DNA of 64,000 nt from contig CM051455.1 of the NCBI GenBank assembly GCA_028274465.1, positions 38,501,290 through 38,565,289 on the forward strand, written 5' to 3'. How positions within the stretch are numbered: the first letter of the stretch is position 1; every line of letters starts with the position of its first letter. Positions 11,124 through 22,435 of this stretch are shown in pieces. The notes beneath the pieces are model-generated. The model searched no databases. It saw only the letters and a program-made list of their open reading frames with translations, and was not told the origin of the DNA. The translations under genes were made by a program, and so were the position numbers. Source of the DNA: Plantago ovata. Its lineage: Eukaryota > Streptophyta > Magnoliopsida > Lamiales > Plantaginaceae.

Positions 11124-12737
11124 ATGGGGGATGCAATGTTTAATTTGGATGGATTCAATAACCTGCGGATCTCCGAAGAGGAGGAGGTAATTCAGGTACC
11201 TAAAGGGGGATGGAACGAGGTACAAGAGAATTATGATTTCAGTTTGGTAGGACGGGTCTTGACTCGGCGAAGGGTTCATGTTGAATCCTTGGAACGTGTG
11301 ATGAAACAAGTTTGGGGTGCCAGTTCTGGGCTACAGGTTCGAAAATTGGAGAATGATAGGGTGCTGTGTCAGTTTCGAACTGTTGGTGAGAGAAATAGGG
11401 TGATGTTGCGGGGACCTTGGTCGTTTGATAGGAATTTACTGGTGCTAAGTGCAATAGGCAGTGGAGAGAGTCCTTTAGAAGTTGAGTTGAAGCATTGTGA
11501 TTTTCATGTGGTGGCATCGGGTCTGATTTTGGGAGGAGGCACGAAATGGCTGGCGGAGACGATTGGTAATAAAGTTGGTAAGTATCTTGATTGGGATGAA
11601 AAGGCGTATCGTGCAAATCCATCGACTTGTCTGCGTGTTCGTACACGTATAGATGTTACAAAACCTTTGCAACGTTACATGAGGATAGAAGGGCCTGATG
11701 GATCTCCACGTACACTACAGTTCGGGTATGAACGATTATCAAATTTTTGTTACTACTGTGGCATTTTAGGCCATTTAGTTAAAGATTGTGATGTTTATTT
11801 AGCATCCATGACCGGCGTTGATCGAATTGATGAGTCAAAACTTGCGTTTGGAGACTGGCTTACGATCATGCCAAACACATTGTCCTGGAATACAAGCACG
11901 CCGGCTAGTAGTTCATTCCTTCCTGCTCCGGCTGTGGGGATGCAGATTGACGGGGGTATTTTGGGTAATAGACAGTCTACTAGTGCGTCCACATCCATTG
12001 GGAATCGGTTTAATTCAACTCCTAATTGTCAGGGATTCGATGCAGGAAATAAGGTAAACTTCTCAGCTACTGTTAATGCTCCGAAATTTCAGAATACGGT
12101 AGTTGGAAAGTCTTTTGTTGACCAAAGGAACATTGAGAAACACGTTTCCTCTACTGACCTAGTCTTATTTAATTCTCTTGATAATTCTGATGGGCCAAGT
12201 GAACCTAATATCTCTCATCTCTTTGCACCTAACCTCAGCCCATCTCCTTTCCTCAACCCATTTCTTTTCCAGGCCCATAATCCATCCCCGTTTCCCTTCT
12301 CCTTGAGCCCGCTCCACCATTATGGCCCATCTAGCTCCACAACCCAGAACCAAATCAATCAATATCCTCCTCCTGGTTTTTATCATCACCCGACCTAGCC
12401 TAGAATTGAAAATCCAAATAGCTCCTCAACCTTATCTCCTTACTTTCTTCCCCAACCACATATTGATTCAGTTTCTCCTTCACCATTAACCACACAATCC
12501 CCTACCAGTACACCATCCTCTCCTCCATTTCCTTCTAGCTCCAGTATAAAGAAAAAAGGACGCCCCTTGGGTTCCAAGAATAAACCCAAAAACACTACCA
12601 CCATGAGAGCCAATAGGAAGTCAGCAGGTGATAAGAGCTCTACACTTGTTAGTCAGCTTAAGAAAAGAAGATTTGATGAAATTATGGAAGATGCACCAGA
12701 GGCGGGAGTTGCTAGGCAACCCCGCCTACATCCATGA
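11124..12737 (+). pseudogene. LINE ORF1 (DUF4283 + CCHC zinc knuckle), interrupted by TAG at 12396
   Basis: I start at the Met of MGDAMFNLDGF; the frame is open upstream, but that part is not protein-like. A DUF4283 RNA-binding-like domain (about 30-190) includes NDRVLCQFRTVGERNRVML and RGPWSFDRNLLVL. A CX2CX4HX4C knuckle follows, CYYCGILGHLVKDC. A Pro/Ser-rich tail comes next. The frame meets TAG at 12396-12398 but stays open beyond it for another 112 codons, including a basic AT-hook-like GRPLGSKNKPK. It ends at TGA 12735-12737, which overlaps the ORF2 start as ATGA. I infer that the TAG is a recent nonsense change and that the native ORF1 ran to 12737. The product would package LINE RNA. 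Confidence 0.85.
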
Positions 12738-15700
12738 GTTGCCTGTCTTGGAATTGTCAGGGATTGGGTGGCCCTTGGACAATTCGAGCTCTTGGAGAGG
12801 TACTCTGTACTCACCACCCAGAACTTGTTTTTCTCATGGAAACTCGGTTGGGAGATTTTGGGATAAACAAGTTGAAACAGAGGTTTGATATGTTTGGAGT
12901 TTGTGTTCCGTCTATTGGTCAATCGGGAGGATTAGCATTGTTGTGGAAGAAGGAAGTTAATGTGGTTGTGCAATCTTTTTCAAAGAACCATATTGACGCA
13001 ACTGTGGAGATTAATTCTGGTGATGTGATGTGGAGATTTACGGGATTTTATGGGGAGCCTGATGCGAGTAAGAGGAAAAGAACGTGGGCGCTTCTACGAC
13101 AGCTGGCTCAACAGTCTATTAGACCCTGGGTTGTAGTTGGGGATATTAATGAAGTTGCTTCACATTTGGATAAAAGAGGAGGCCAGACAGTTCCGCCGTG
13201 GAGGTTTAGGGATATTAGAGAAACTATGGATTTTTGTCGGTTGGAGGAAGTCGAGTTTTCAGGCTACCCGTTTACTTGGTCGAATAGGCAGGAGGGGTAT
13301 GGGCTTGTGGAGCTGAGGCTAGATCGTGCGTTGTGCTCTGGTTCGTGGCTGGAATTATTTTCTAAGGCACGTGTGGAACATCTTTTTTCTAGGCAGTCGG
13401 ATCATAGGCCGATTTTGTTGAGACTGAGACCCCCTCCCCCACGACGACAGTATAGGCATAATCGGAAAAGATTCCGTTTTGAATCGATGTGGCTAAAGTC
13501 TGCAGATATTCATGAAGTAGTTGGGGCTGAGTGGTTAGAGGATGTGGATTTCTTGGAGAATGTGGACAGATGTAGGATAGGACTTGTAAACTGGGAGAAG
13601 AACTCGTTTGGTTCAGTGAAGCGTCAAGTTAGATATATAAATAAAGAGCTGGAGAAATTAGCTAATCAACCTTCTGCTACGGGATCCCAACAGAAAATGA
13701 GAGATTTGAAATTACAGTTGGAGGAGCTGTTAGATAAAGAAGAGTTATTGTGGCAACAAAGGGCAAAGACGCAGTGGCTTGCTGAAGGCGATCGTAATAC
13801 TAAATTTTTCCACTCACAAGCTAGTCAAAGGGCCAGAATTAATGAGATTACTGGATTACGTGATGCTGGTGGGGTGCTACGAGAGGATTGGCAGAGCATG
13901 GGTGAAATTGTTAATGGGTACTTTGGTCACATTTTTCAGTCAAGAAATCCATCTACAGCAGAAATTGAAGATGTTGTGAGGGTTATTCGGAATAGAGTGG
14001 ACGCAACCATGAACCAGGACCTGGGCCGCCCCTACAATCCTACTGAGGTAAAAAACGCACTGTTTGACATGTACCCCCTTAAGTCCCCCGGGCCTGATGG
14101 TCTGCCTAGTTTGTTTTACCAGCGCTTTTGGAATCTAGTTGGTAATTCTGTGACTAAATGTGTGCTTGCTTTCCTGAATGATAGAATTCTGAATCCCCAT
14201 TTAAATTTTACCCATATAGTCCTTATCCCTAAATGTAAAAAACCTGATCAGATTACCCAGTTTCGACCGATTAGCCTAAGTAATGTGATTTTCAAAATTG
14301 CCTCCAAAGCCATCACTAATAGACTGAAACCCCATATGGCCAAAATCATTACTGAGAACCAGTCTGCTTTTGTCCCTAATAGATCAATAACAGATAATGT
14401 TCTTGTGGCTTATGAGTTAAATCATTTTTTAAAACAAAAGACCAAGGGTAAAGAGATTTGTATGGCTTTGAAACTTGACATGAGTAAAGCTTACGATAGA
14501 GTTGAGTGGAATTTCTTACATAGAGTGCTTGAGTGTCTAGGCTTTGAGGGTTCTTTTATTGACCTGATTATGCTTAGTGTGTGCACTGTCTCTTATTCAG
14601 TTCTTCTGAATGGAGTTCAGCTTGACTCAATCCAGCCGGGGAGGGGGATTCGGCAGGGGGATCCTCTTTCACCTTACTTATTCCTGTTTGTTACGGAAGC
14701 TTTTAGTTCTCTTATTCGTGATGCTGAGGAGAGGGAGGTGTTACAAGGAGTGGCTGTTGCTCCAAGTGCACCTAGGATCTCTCATTTGTTGTTTGCGGAT
14801 GATACCCTTATTTTTTGTCGAGCTTCTAGTAGTGCTGCCGTGGAGATTGGGGACATTTTGTATCGTTATAGTCTTGCTTCTGGTCAGGAAATTAATCTTG
14901 AAAAATCTACTGTTGTCTTTAGTAGGAACGCTAGTGAGGATCAGATCGAGGAAATTAGAGGTTATTTACCAGTAAGAGTGGTAGAGAAACATGAAAAGTA
15001 CCTGGGGTTACCTACACAAATGGGGAAGTCTAAGAAGGAGGTTTTTAGTTGGTTGAGAGATAGAGTTTGGGAAAAGGTACAAGGGTATGGGAATAGGTTT
15101 TTGTCAAAAGAGGGTAAGGAGGTCCTTATTAAATCAGTTATTCAAGCCATTCCAACTTATGTTATGAGTTGTTTCAAATTACCAGATTCCCTTCTTCAGG
15201 AAATTGATTCTATTATTGCAAAGTTTTGGTGGGGTAATGGTAAAGATAGGAAAATTCATTGGGTAAATTGGGACTCTTTATGTGATTCTAAAAGAGATGG
15301 CGGCTTAGGTTTTCGTGATTTAAGGTCCTTCAATCAGGCTATGCTCGGCAAGCAAGTTTGGCGAATTATTTACTATCCTGATTCTTTGCTTAGTCGGGTT
15401 TACAAGGCTAAATATTTCCTACTGTTGACATTTTTGATTGTACTATTAAGAATAATGTCTCGTTCACTTGGCGCAGTATTTTTGGTAGTATCCAATTAGT
15501 TAAACAGGGGGTTAGGTGGAGAATTGGTAATGGGGAGACAGTTAGAGTTTGGACTGATAGTTGGCTGCCTAGGGATATGTTGCTTAAACCTCTTACTCCA
15601 AATTTTGAAGCTTTTTCGGATGTGAGAGTTTCTGAGTTTATAGACAATGGTACTTGGGATTATGAGCTAATAGATGCTGTTTTTTGGGAAGACGACGCCA

Positions 15701-16808
15701 AGATCATTAAGGAGATTCCTTTGCCCAATATTAATTTTCCAGATAGGAGAGTTTGGCATTATGAAAAACATGGACATTTTTCTGTGAAGTCTGCTTACTT
15801 GTTAGCAAGAAATTTAAAGAAGCATTCTGCTTCTAATCGTGTTGGTAGTAGCAGTACTGGATGCGTTTTGAACTGGGATTGGTTGTGGAAACTTAAGTTA
15901 CCTCCAAAAGTTAAAATTTGTTGCTGGCGTGTTATGAGAAATTTACTTCCTGTGTGTGCTAATCTTGTACGGAGAAATATTCTAGTGGCTGATCTATGTC
16001 CGGTCTGTCAGTCGGGGTCAGAGTCTGTTTTACCTATTATGCGAGATTGCTCATATGCTCGTCTCTTTTGGGCAGTGTCACATATTTCGCAGGGAAGCTT
16101 GGCTCTTGCTGCGGCTGATTTGCAGGATTGGATAGAACAGGTACGAAGGAACTTGTCGACGGAGGACCTTATGTTTTTTCTCACCGCATGTTGGGAAATT
16201 TGGACAAACAGAAATCAAATTGTGCACCAGCAACAACCGTTTGATACAGCCCAATCTGTGAATTTTGTGAGGCAATATTTGTTAAAGTTTGCTGAAGCTC
16301 AGGTCCTGTTTCAAAATCCACGACCACCAGAACCTCAACAAGCTTGGAAGCCACCGGATCCTGGAGTTGTTAAATTTAATTTTGACGCAGCTGTTTTTAC
16401 TGTTCAGAAAGGTATTGGTTTGGGTGTTGTAGCCCGTTCTTGTGATGGCAGTGTTTTATATTGGCGGCGCCAGTTTCTATCATATATTCAGCGACCAGAG
16501 ATTGCTGAGGCCTTAGCAATCCGTCTGGCAGTTCAAATGGCCATGGAGCAGAATGTTTCTTATGTCATATTCGAAGGTGACTGTCAACGCGTGATAGCTC
16601 AGCTTAACAGCCTGTCCAATCCACTTTCTGATGCCGGAAGTATCCTTGAGGAAGTCAAGTTTTATTCTAGTTTTTTCAGTCTGTTAGTTTTAGTTTTGTG
16701 AAACGTGAATGTAATAAGTTAGCACACGTGCTAGCACGTTCATCGTTGTCGGATAGCTTTGATTTTTCTGTACTTCCTCCTGACATTCCGGTTGTTTTTT
16801 TACGTTGA
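12734..16808 (+). pseudogene. LINE ORF2 (endonuclease-RT-zf-RVT-RNase H) with two frameshifts
   Basis: It starts at the ATG overlapping the ORF1 stop. The APE-like endonuclease opens with [12 protein letters not shown], continues with [15 protein letters not shown] and YPFTWSN, and closes with SDHRPILL. The reverse transcriptase has [39 protein letters not shown] and the catalytic FADDTLIF. A one-base loss near 15414-15420 shifts the frame inside AKYF. The following frame holds WRIGNGETVRVW, the zf-RVT region (WLWKLKLPPKVKICCW, CPVCQ) and a C-terminal RNase H with acidic residues in NFDAA, AEALA and FEGDC. A second one-base loss in the T-run near 16668-16677 displaces the last ~45 codons, which end at 16808. 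Target-primed reverse transcription is the known role; this copy cannot make the full protein. Confidence 0.9.
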
Positions 16809-16854
16809 TGATGAATGAAGCTGCATTTTTCCCTCAAAAAAAAAAAAAAAAAAA

Positions 16855-18086
16855 GGAAAACTCTATCTAGGTTCACGTCTAGCTAATCTGGTCAATAATC
16901 AACATATACAGATCCAGGCCCATTTAACAAGAGAGCAAGAGCTGTCAATTTGGGCGGCCTGGCCTAGCCCATGTTTATTGGGCTAGGCCTGCCCAACTAT
17001 CTTGTATTGGGCGGGCTTGGGTCTACGCATAGGCCCATGGTCCATGTCTAGGCTTGAAGTTCTGGCCCGATGCATATTTTAATGTAGGGAATCAAATGAC
17101 TTACACCTGCGTTTTAAAATAAAAGTAGGGAATAAGTCACAAACCCTACATCCTAGCATCTGCATTTTTGGTCACCATCCTGCATTCTAGAACGCGGGAT
17201 AAAACACTTTTGCATGCGTTTCTGTACAGCAGACAAAGGGTCTAATACCCCCAAATCCGGCCTGATCCAACCCTACTGCCTGTTTTTTTCATTAATTGCC
17301 TGGTTTTAAGAATGCACGACAAAACCAAGGGGAGGATTTAATGATATAACATTTAGCCACGATTTCAGGAAATATCAAATGACATCAAATTGTTAATGGA
17401 TGGTGAGGGTAATGATTAAAATAATTTTTTAAAAGTTTTTATAAAAAGTTTATGACGGAATGTCTGAAATGCAAAAAAGGGGAAGCCTTTGAAGAATTCG
17501 AGGGAGTATTATTTAATAATGTTGTAGTTTATACATTTTTAATATTTTTCCTATATTTATAAGATTTGCAAGTTAATTATATATTTTAATATGAGAATTC
17601 TCGCTACACGTTATGTGTGTTGATGCATGTCATTGACTCTCGTAGATTAGAACTTGGATAATGATCGTGTAACAAACTCATGCAAGCACCAAAAAAGATC
17701 AGTGATCGAACCCTCAGTCCCTCACTATGTCAATGTGGAATGTATTTACGTAAATAGATTCTAGACCTATCATTTATTTTCATACTGGATTTTAGATTAA
17801 ATGATATTATGTTTAGTAGGGATCAAATTGATGCGGTGATTCAATTTTGTAATCAAAATTTTCATATTAATTATTTAAGTTCCCTTATACCGAACCGACC
17901 AAGACTCCTTGCATCTAATGAATGCTTCATGGAAACAAGCGGATATCGTATAAATCGAAAAAGAGAAAATTCTTCAACTATTTGAGGGCCACCGATATAA
18001 AATCGTCATCGACGCCATCATTACGAGCCCCAAAGCCCCCAATCCCTACTCTTGCTCCCAATGTGCTGATAATCAAAGCATCATAA
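16855..18086. other. Intergenic, with a possible degraded hAT-like end
   Basis: Around 16935-17075 there is a GGGC/GGCC-rich stretch starting GAGCTGTCAATTTGGGC. It resembles plant hAT termini, but I found no matching opposite end or target duplication. A pol III B-box-like GGGTTCGATCAC occurs on the minus strand near 17706-17717 without a convincing A box. No gene seen. Confidence 0.3.
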
Positions 18087-18356
18087 TTAGTTTTTATATG
18101 CCCGGCCATTAGCTCGAACGTACGGTAGATTCTGGTGGCCTAGGGCTGAATATACAAATGACCACCTATAAACACACCAGGTATCTTTGCACAAAGTAGA
18201 CTGATTCTGAAGCATCCTGCACCTACGACAAATGTTCAGGTTATGGACTGGACCTCTGGAAGTCCGTCCCGCTCCGTTGCCATCAACACCATAAGGTGTA
18301 GTGTAACAAGTTTTGGTACGACCTCGTACAAATGAGATCACATAATAAATTTGCAA
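18087..18356 (-). other. Unassigned open frame, cysteine-containing (89 codons)
   Basis: The minus-strand frame includes KTCYTTPYGVDGNG and NICRRCRMLQNQ...CKDTWCVYRW, with a C-x2-C-x8-C-x4-C pattern. About 100 bp upstream on the same strand another open stretch (18445-18550) carries GHCLLSLACQFRCLNAG and ends at AATGCAG|GTTTTG, a plausible splice donor. Together they would give eight cysteines. However, no signal peptide or start codon precedes that stretch, an in-frame TAA lies just before it, and I do not recognise a family. It may be a gene remnant or chance. Confidence 0.2.
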
Positions 18357-18584
18357 GTGAAATTATATCACGCACATCAATGAACGCATAAAAAGATATA
18401 AAATATATATAAAAGAATATACTAGGAAAGATTCAATAACAAAACCTGCATTAAGACACCGAAATTGACATGCTAATGATAACAGGCAATGGCCCTTGCT
18501 TGTTGCGTTCGGAAGGTTACGAACTCCAATGACTTGGATCTTGGTGTCAATGATGATTTATGAGTGCTCCCATAATTATAATAA

Positions 18585-18678
18585 TAAAAAATTATATTAA
18601 TTTGTTAAATAATAATAATAATAAATATAATTATAATAATAATTATTATTATTAGTTAACATATTAATATAATTTTTT
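18585..18678. repeat. AT-rich long inverted repeat (hairpin)
   Basis: The left arm AAAAAATTATATTAATTTGTTAA and the right arm, complement of GTTAACATATTAATATAATTTTTT, pair almost completely around an (AAT)n/(ATT)n centre. The whole 94 bp could form a cruciform or a hairpin transcript. It has no GC content to speak of and no coding capacity. Confidence 0.75.
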
Positions 18679-19153
18679 TCTACCATCGATAGTCAGAAAC
18701 GGAAGATTGACGAAGCTGCGGTGAGGGCTTGAGAAACTTGCCCGACAAGTTTCATTTTAATTTTAAGAGGTCGTATTGTTGGGACTCCTTCCAGCAAAGG
18801 CTGCCCACTTCGTGGCTCAGTCATACATAGACCGGTCCATTAATGGGAATCATCTAAATTAGGCGAGTATTTAGGGTTTCTGGAATATTTCTCAAAGTTA
18901 AAGTGTATAGATTCTGTTTTCTTATTATTGTTATATTTACGTTACAATTGTAGTTACAAAAGACTGTGTTCGATCGATAATTTACTATATATATGTCGCA
19001 GGTCGTTATCCAAATATTTACAATTCCATGTACTCTCCAATTGATGAATAAATTTTTTTTTAAACGGCAAAAACCGTTTTATTAAGGAACTCAAACTTTG
19101 ATTAGAAAAACACTCTTAATATACATAAAAACCTCACCACAATCATTTGCTAA
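18679..19153. other. Intergenic, no feature seen
   Basis: Ordinary AT-rich spacer between the hairpin and the MITE. No open frame, RNA gene or repeat border recognised. Confidence 0.3.
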
Positions 19154-19448
19154 GAGCATTTCTTATGGTTTGGGGCTATAAACATAGAAGTCCCAAAATA
19201 AGCCTCTTCCAAATTGAAGACTCCAATGGTTTTGGCCTTCTTTGTGGGCCCCATGTACTATATTACTACTTCATTGACCAATCTTATAAATAATGAATCA
19301 TAAATAATTGAAGGCTACTATTTAGTACCCATTTTCCAAGGGCTACTATTTAGTAGCCTAAAAAAAAATTCCTATTGGAGTGTTTTTGAGCTTCTTTGGG
19401 GCTTAATTGCTACTTTAAGCCCCAAAAAAGCCTCAATAAAGAGTGCTC
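19154..19448 (+). mobile_element. Harbinger/Tourist-type MITE (295 bp), copy 1
   Basis: Terminal inverted repeats begin GAGCATTTCTTATGG and end AAAGAGTGCTC, flanked by TAA on both sides (19151-19153 and 19449-19451). A 3-bp TAA/TTA duplication is the PIF-Harbinger signature. The interior includes GGGGCTATAAACATAGAAG and GGCTACTATTTAGTA. A second copy lies in inverse orientation at 38453-38767. Confidence 0.85.
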
Positions 19449-21104
19449 TAAGGCCCAAAGCAGAATGCATGCAAAAAGTACCAAGCCATCACCACCGTTG
19501 GGGTTAATTCCGCTGGACCACAACACACCCAACTTGATACAATCGTCCTGATTAATCCAAATCAAACTAGGCATGAACTAAGCATAAGTTCCCCAACATT
19601 CAGTTTCTGTTAGAGTTTCTTTATTTGTCATTAGACGTTTTTCTTGTTATGTTCATGAAATAATACGACAAAACACCTCTTCCTTTTCCATGCCAGATAT
19701 CTCAGGAGGAAGTTTAATTCGCACGTACTATGACGAATTACCAAAGAACAATCTTCATACGATTTCAAGATCCCAACATAAAGTTGTCAAATGTCCCTAA
19801 ATTTTAGAAATTAATTACCACAAATTTCTCACATTCTTTCTAGAAGTTTACTTTTGATTATATTCCTAATTTAAAACTCTAACCCCAATAAAAACTCCAA
19901 AATTCAAATGAACAATTTCAAAATTAGCCCAAATAAAATTGTAAAATGTCCCTCCGTGAACTTCTAATTCTCTACCTGAAAAATCAAAATACTATGTAAA
20001 ATTTAATTAGTTTGAATATTTTATGTATATCATAATAATCCTATTTGTTTTTTAAATGTCCATTTAACCATTTAAAAACCTCTAATGGAGCAACTCCTAT
20101 AACTTGTTGTCTAAAGTGATCGGTGGTTGGTTGTAGATCACGTCAAGACAACACACAACAACAGAACACAACAAGTTGACATCAAAAGACTCATGTGTAA
20201 TGTGTTCCAGGTCTAAATGACTAAATCTATTTATAATTAATTAGCACTAATATATACAAGTTGACATCATCGTTCCACATTTTACTCAATATTGTTTACT
20301 ATAGTAGCGTCTAAATCAAGCTGCTATTGAAATCCATACCACCCCAGACTCCCTATGTACGAGGTTACTAGAATTTCCCATTCGATCCAAAGAAGATTCA
20401 TCGTTTCTCGTCTTCAATCTTCAAATAATAGAACAAAACTACAATTAGTCAGTGGGTTACTAAAACAAAAGAGTTCTCGCTCTAGTCCTTAAAACAATAA
20501 TAAAAATTGAATATTAATTAAAAAATGTGTAAAATTTGTAAGTGGTGGTCTAAAGCGTTGTGTTGTTAGCTAGGAAGCAGCACCAATACAAATACGCAAA
20601 TTGAATATTAAAAATGGCAAGATTTAAAATATTAAAATACCAATATATTAAAAAACAATGTTCTCAAACTGAATTATTATTATTATTTAATTTTTTTCGA
20701 TTCAGTTCAATTCAAATTGATTGAGTTCAATTTAGACTTCAAATTTGTTCAGTTCAGACTTCAAATTCGTTCAGTCTGGTTCCGCTCAATTCAGGCGAGG
20801 AGAACAGAGTGTAAGCAAATATGAACAGAGTTGACTGAATATAAACAAAATAGAACTGAACTGAAACTAATTGGTTGTCAAACGAAGAGAACGGAGCTTT
20901 AGTCACTATTGACATCGTCTTCCTTCACTCCCTAAATCACACCACTCAAAGATAGCCCCAAACGGTCGGTAGAACATTCACATTTGTTTCCCCTCAACGA
21001 CAGTTTTTGCTTAAATAGCATAAACTAAGGTCGGAGATAAAACAAGTATTATCCTTACGCGTAATTGGAATTTAGGGTAAGATTTTTTATCATGTAAACA
21101 TGAT
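19449..21104. other. Intergenic with a GTTCAG-rich repeat
   Basis: No gene seen. From about 20690 to 20900 there is a stretch dense in TTCAGTTCA/TGAACTGAA on both strands, ending near AACGAAGAGAACGG. The complement of that ending, GTTCTCTTCGT, also opens the repeat at 59384. It is probably a degraded non-autonomous transposon of that family. Confidence 0.35.
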
Positions 21105-21262
21105 TTTTTAAGTCTTTGGTGCCATACATTGTTTTTGGGTGCTGGAAACTTCCATGGCTGGAAGCTCCGAAATATTCAGTTCAGTATGGAGCTTCTAGAG
21201 CTTCCATGGCGGCTGGAAGCTCCAATCCATGGCTAGAAGCTCCGGTGGAAGGGTGGTGGATT
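21105..21262 (+). repeat. AGCTCC-rich repeat, copy 1
   Basis: A GC-richer island in AT-rich DNA, with repeated GGAAGCTCC, GGAGCTTC and CCATGGC motifs that can pair with one another (for example GGAGCTTCTAGAGCTTCC). Similar AGCTCC/GGAGCTTG islands occur at about 23330-23470 and 39740-39950. The 61-codon open frame over it is not protein-like. Confidence 0.5.
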
Positions 21263-22435
21263 TTTATTATTTTATTAATAAATATGGAAAATGAACTTTA
21301 GAGTAAGGCTTGTTTTACACAAGATTGGAGGGTAATGAGATTTTCCATTATATTTCGGGCCTGATCGATAATTGCCCCTAAAGCTAAGTAAAAAAACCCT
21401 TTAAAAATCATATTCCCGAATTAAACTCCAGACGACCCCACTAAACTAAAGATAGAAGTGAACTTTATTGGAATGTTAAGATGTATGATTGAATGTTTTA
21501 TATTTCACGTGTCGAATCTGATGTGTTTGGTTTGTTTTAACCCTCAAATGTTAGGTCTAAAGGCTCTCTTGTCTTTCCTTAACTTATGTCTCTGTCTCTC
21601 ATATATAAGTTATAGTAATATTTAAATAATCTCATTTGTATAATTTCGTACTTCACCTTCAAATTATGGATTTTCCCTTGATGATTTTTCTACAAGTTTA
21701 TATGGTATTTGAATTGTCTTAAGGTCTTTTACTATAATCCGTATCTCGAAAGAATTACTTCAAATATTTAAATATAGAAAGTTTTATGGTTCAAAGGAGA
21801 AATAAGAGAAAACTTAGACACAATACTAAAGGGAATTCACGGATTAAAATGAAAGAAAATAGAAAAGCCGGGAAGAAGAAGCAAGAGAATGATAGTGTGC
21901 GACTGGAGTGTGATGAAAAACGTGGAACACGAATCGAGCATCACATTATTGGATCACAGCAAAAAGCGGTAAAAGCGGTAAAGTTGAAACAGTCTCCTTC
22001 TTCCACAATTTCTCTCGGCTAGGGTTTGAGCTTCCGAAAATGGAGAAACGAGCACAGACACCGACAACACCAAATTGACTTTCGGCGAAGCAAGTACATT
22101 GTCCCGTAATTTTCTATGATTGTTTTATTAGATGTAAATAGCTCTGTATAGGTCCAATCCTCTAGCATAAATACCCATGTTAGATTCAAAAAATGTAAAG
22201 ACACATGGATTTTTAGAGAAAAAGTCGATTTAAAGACATGTTTAATTTCGTACAACATTTTTCACTTCCTTTCTGATATAAAACAGTATAGAAAATTAAT
22301 ATGTTATGGTAATGAAGTACTAGAGATTTCCCATTGGACACTTGCACCCATGTCCCATAACATGAAAAGTTGTCCCCCTTTATGAAAGGCCAGTGGTATA
22401 TAGAACTACAAGCCTAAATATCATCACATTCACAC
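21263..22435. other. Upstream region of the WAKL gene
   Basis: A Lys/Arg-rich open frame at 21786-22022 looks like low-complexity translation rather than a gene. Near 22009-22070, CTCGGCTAGGGTTTGAGC followed by ATGGAGAAACG resembles a plant 5' UTR and first codons, but the frame stops after 12 codons, so it may be a truncated gene fragment. A TATATA at 22397-22402 lies about 35 bp before the first WAKL ATG and could be its TATA box, which would favour the second ATG (22448). Confidence 0.35.

Larger units (their letters stand above)
10669..16854 (+). mobile_element. Near full-length plant L1-type LINE (about 6.2 kb)
   Basis: The element has a 5' UTR, ORF1 (DUF4283 plus zinc knuckle), ORF2 (endonuclease, reverse transcriptase, zf-RVT, RNase H), a short 3' UTR and a 19-bp A tail at 16836-16854. 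The 3' end is exact. The 5' end is inferred from a possible AAGGAAAAC target duplication, seen beside 10660 and directly after the A tail, and could be some tens of bases off. Three lesions disable it: an ORF1 nonsense codon and two single-base frameshifts in ORF2. The low number suggests recent insertion. Confidence 0.9.

Noticed and set aside
16935..17075. GGGC/GGCC-rich stretch as another hAT element
   Set aside because: Only one terminus-like motif (GAGCTGTCAATTTGGGC) was found, with no inverted partner or target duplication.
17700..17725. Pol III B-box-like sequence, possible tRNA or SINE
   Set aside because: No A box at the right distance, no cloverleaf potential and no tail.
21786..22022. 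78-codon Lys/Arg-rich open frame
   Set aside because: Low-complexity purine-rich DNA; no domain, signal or splice context.
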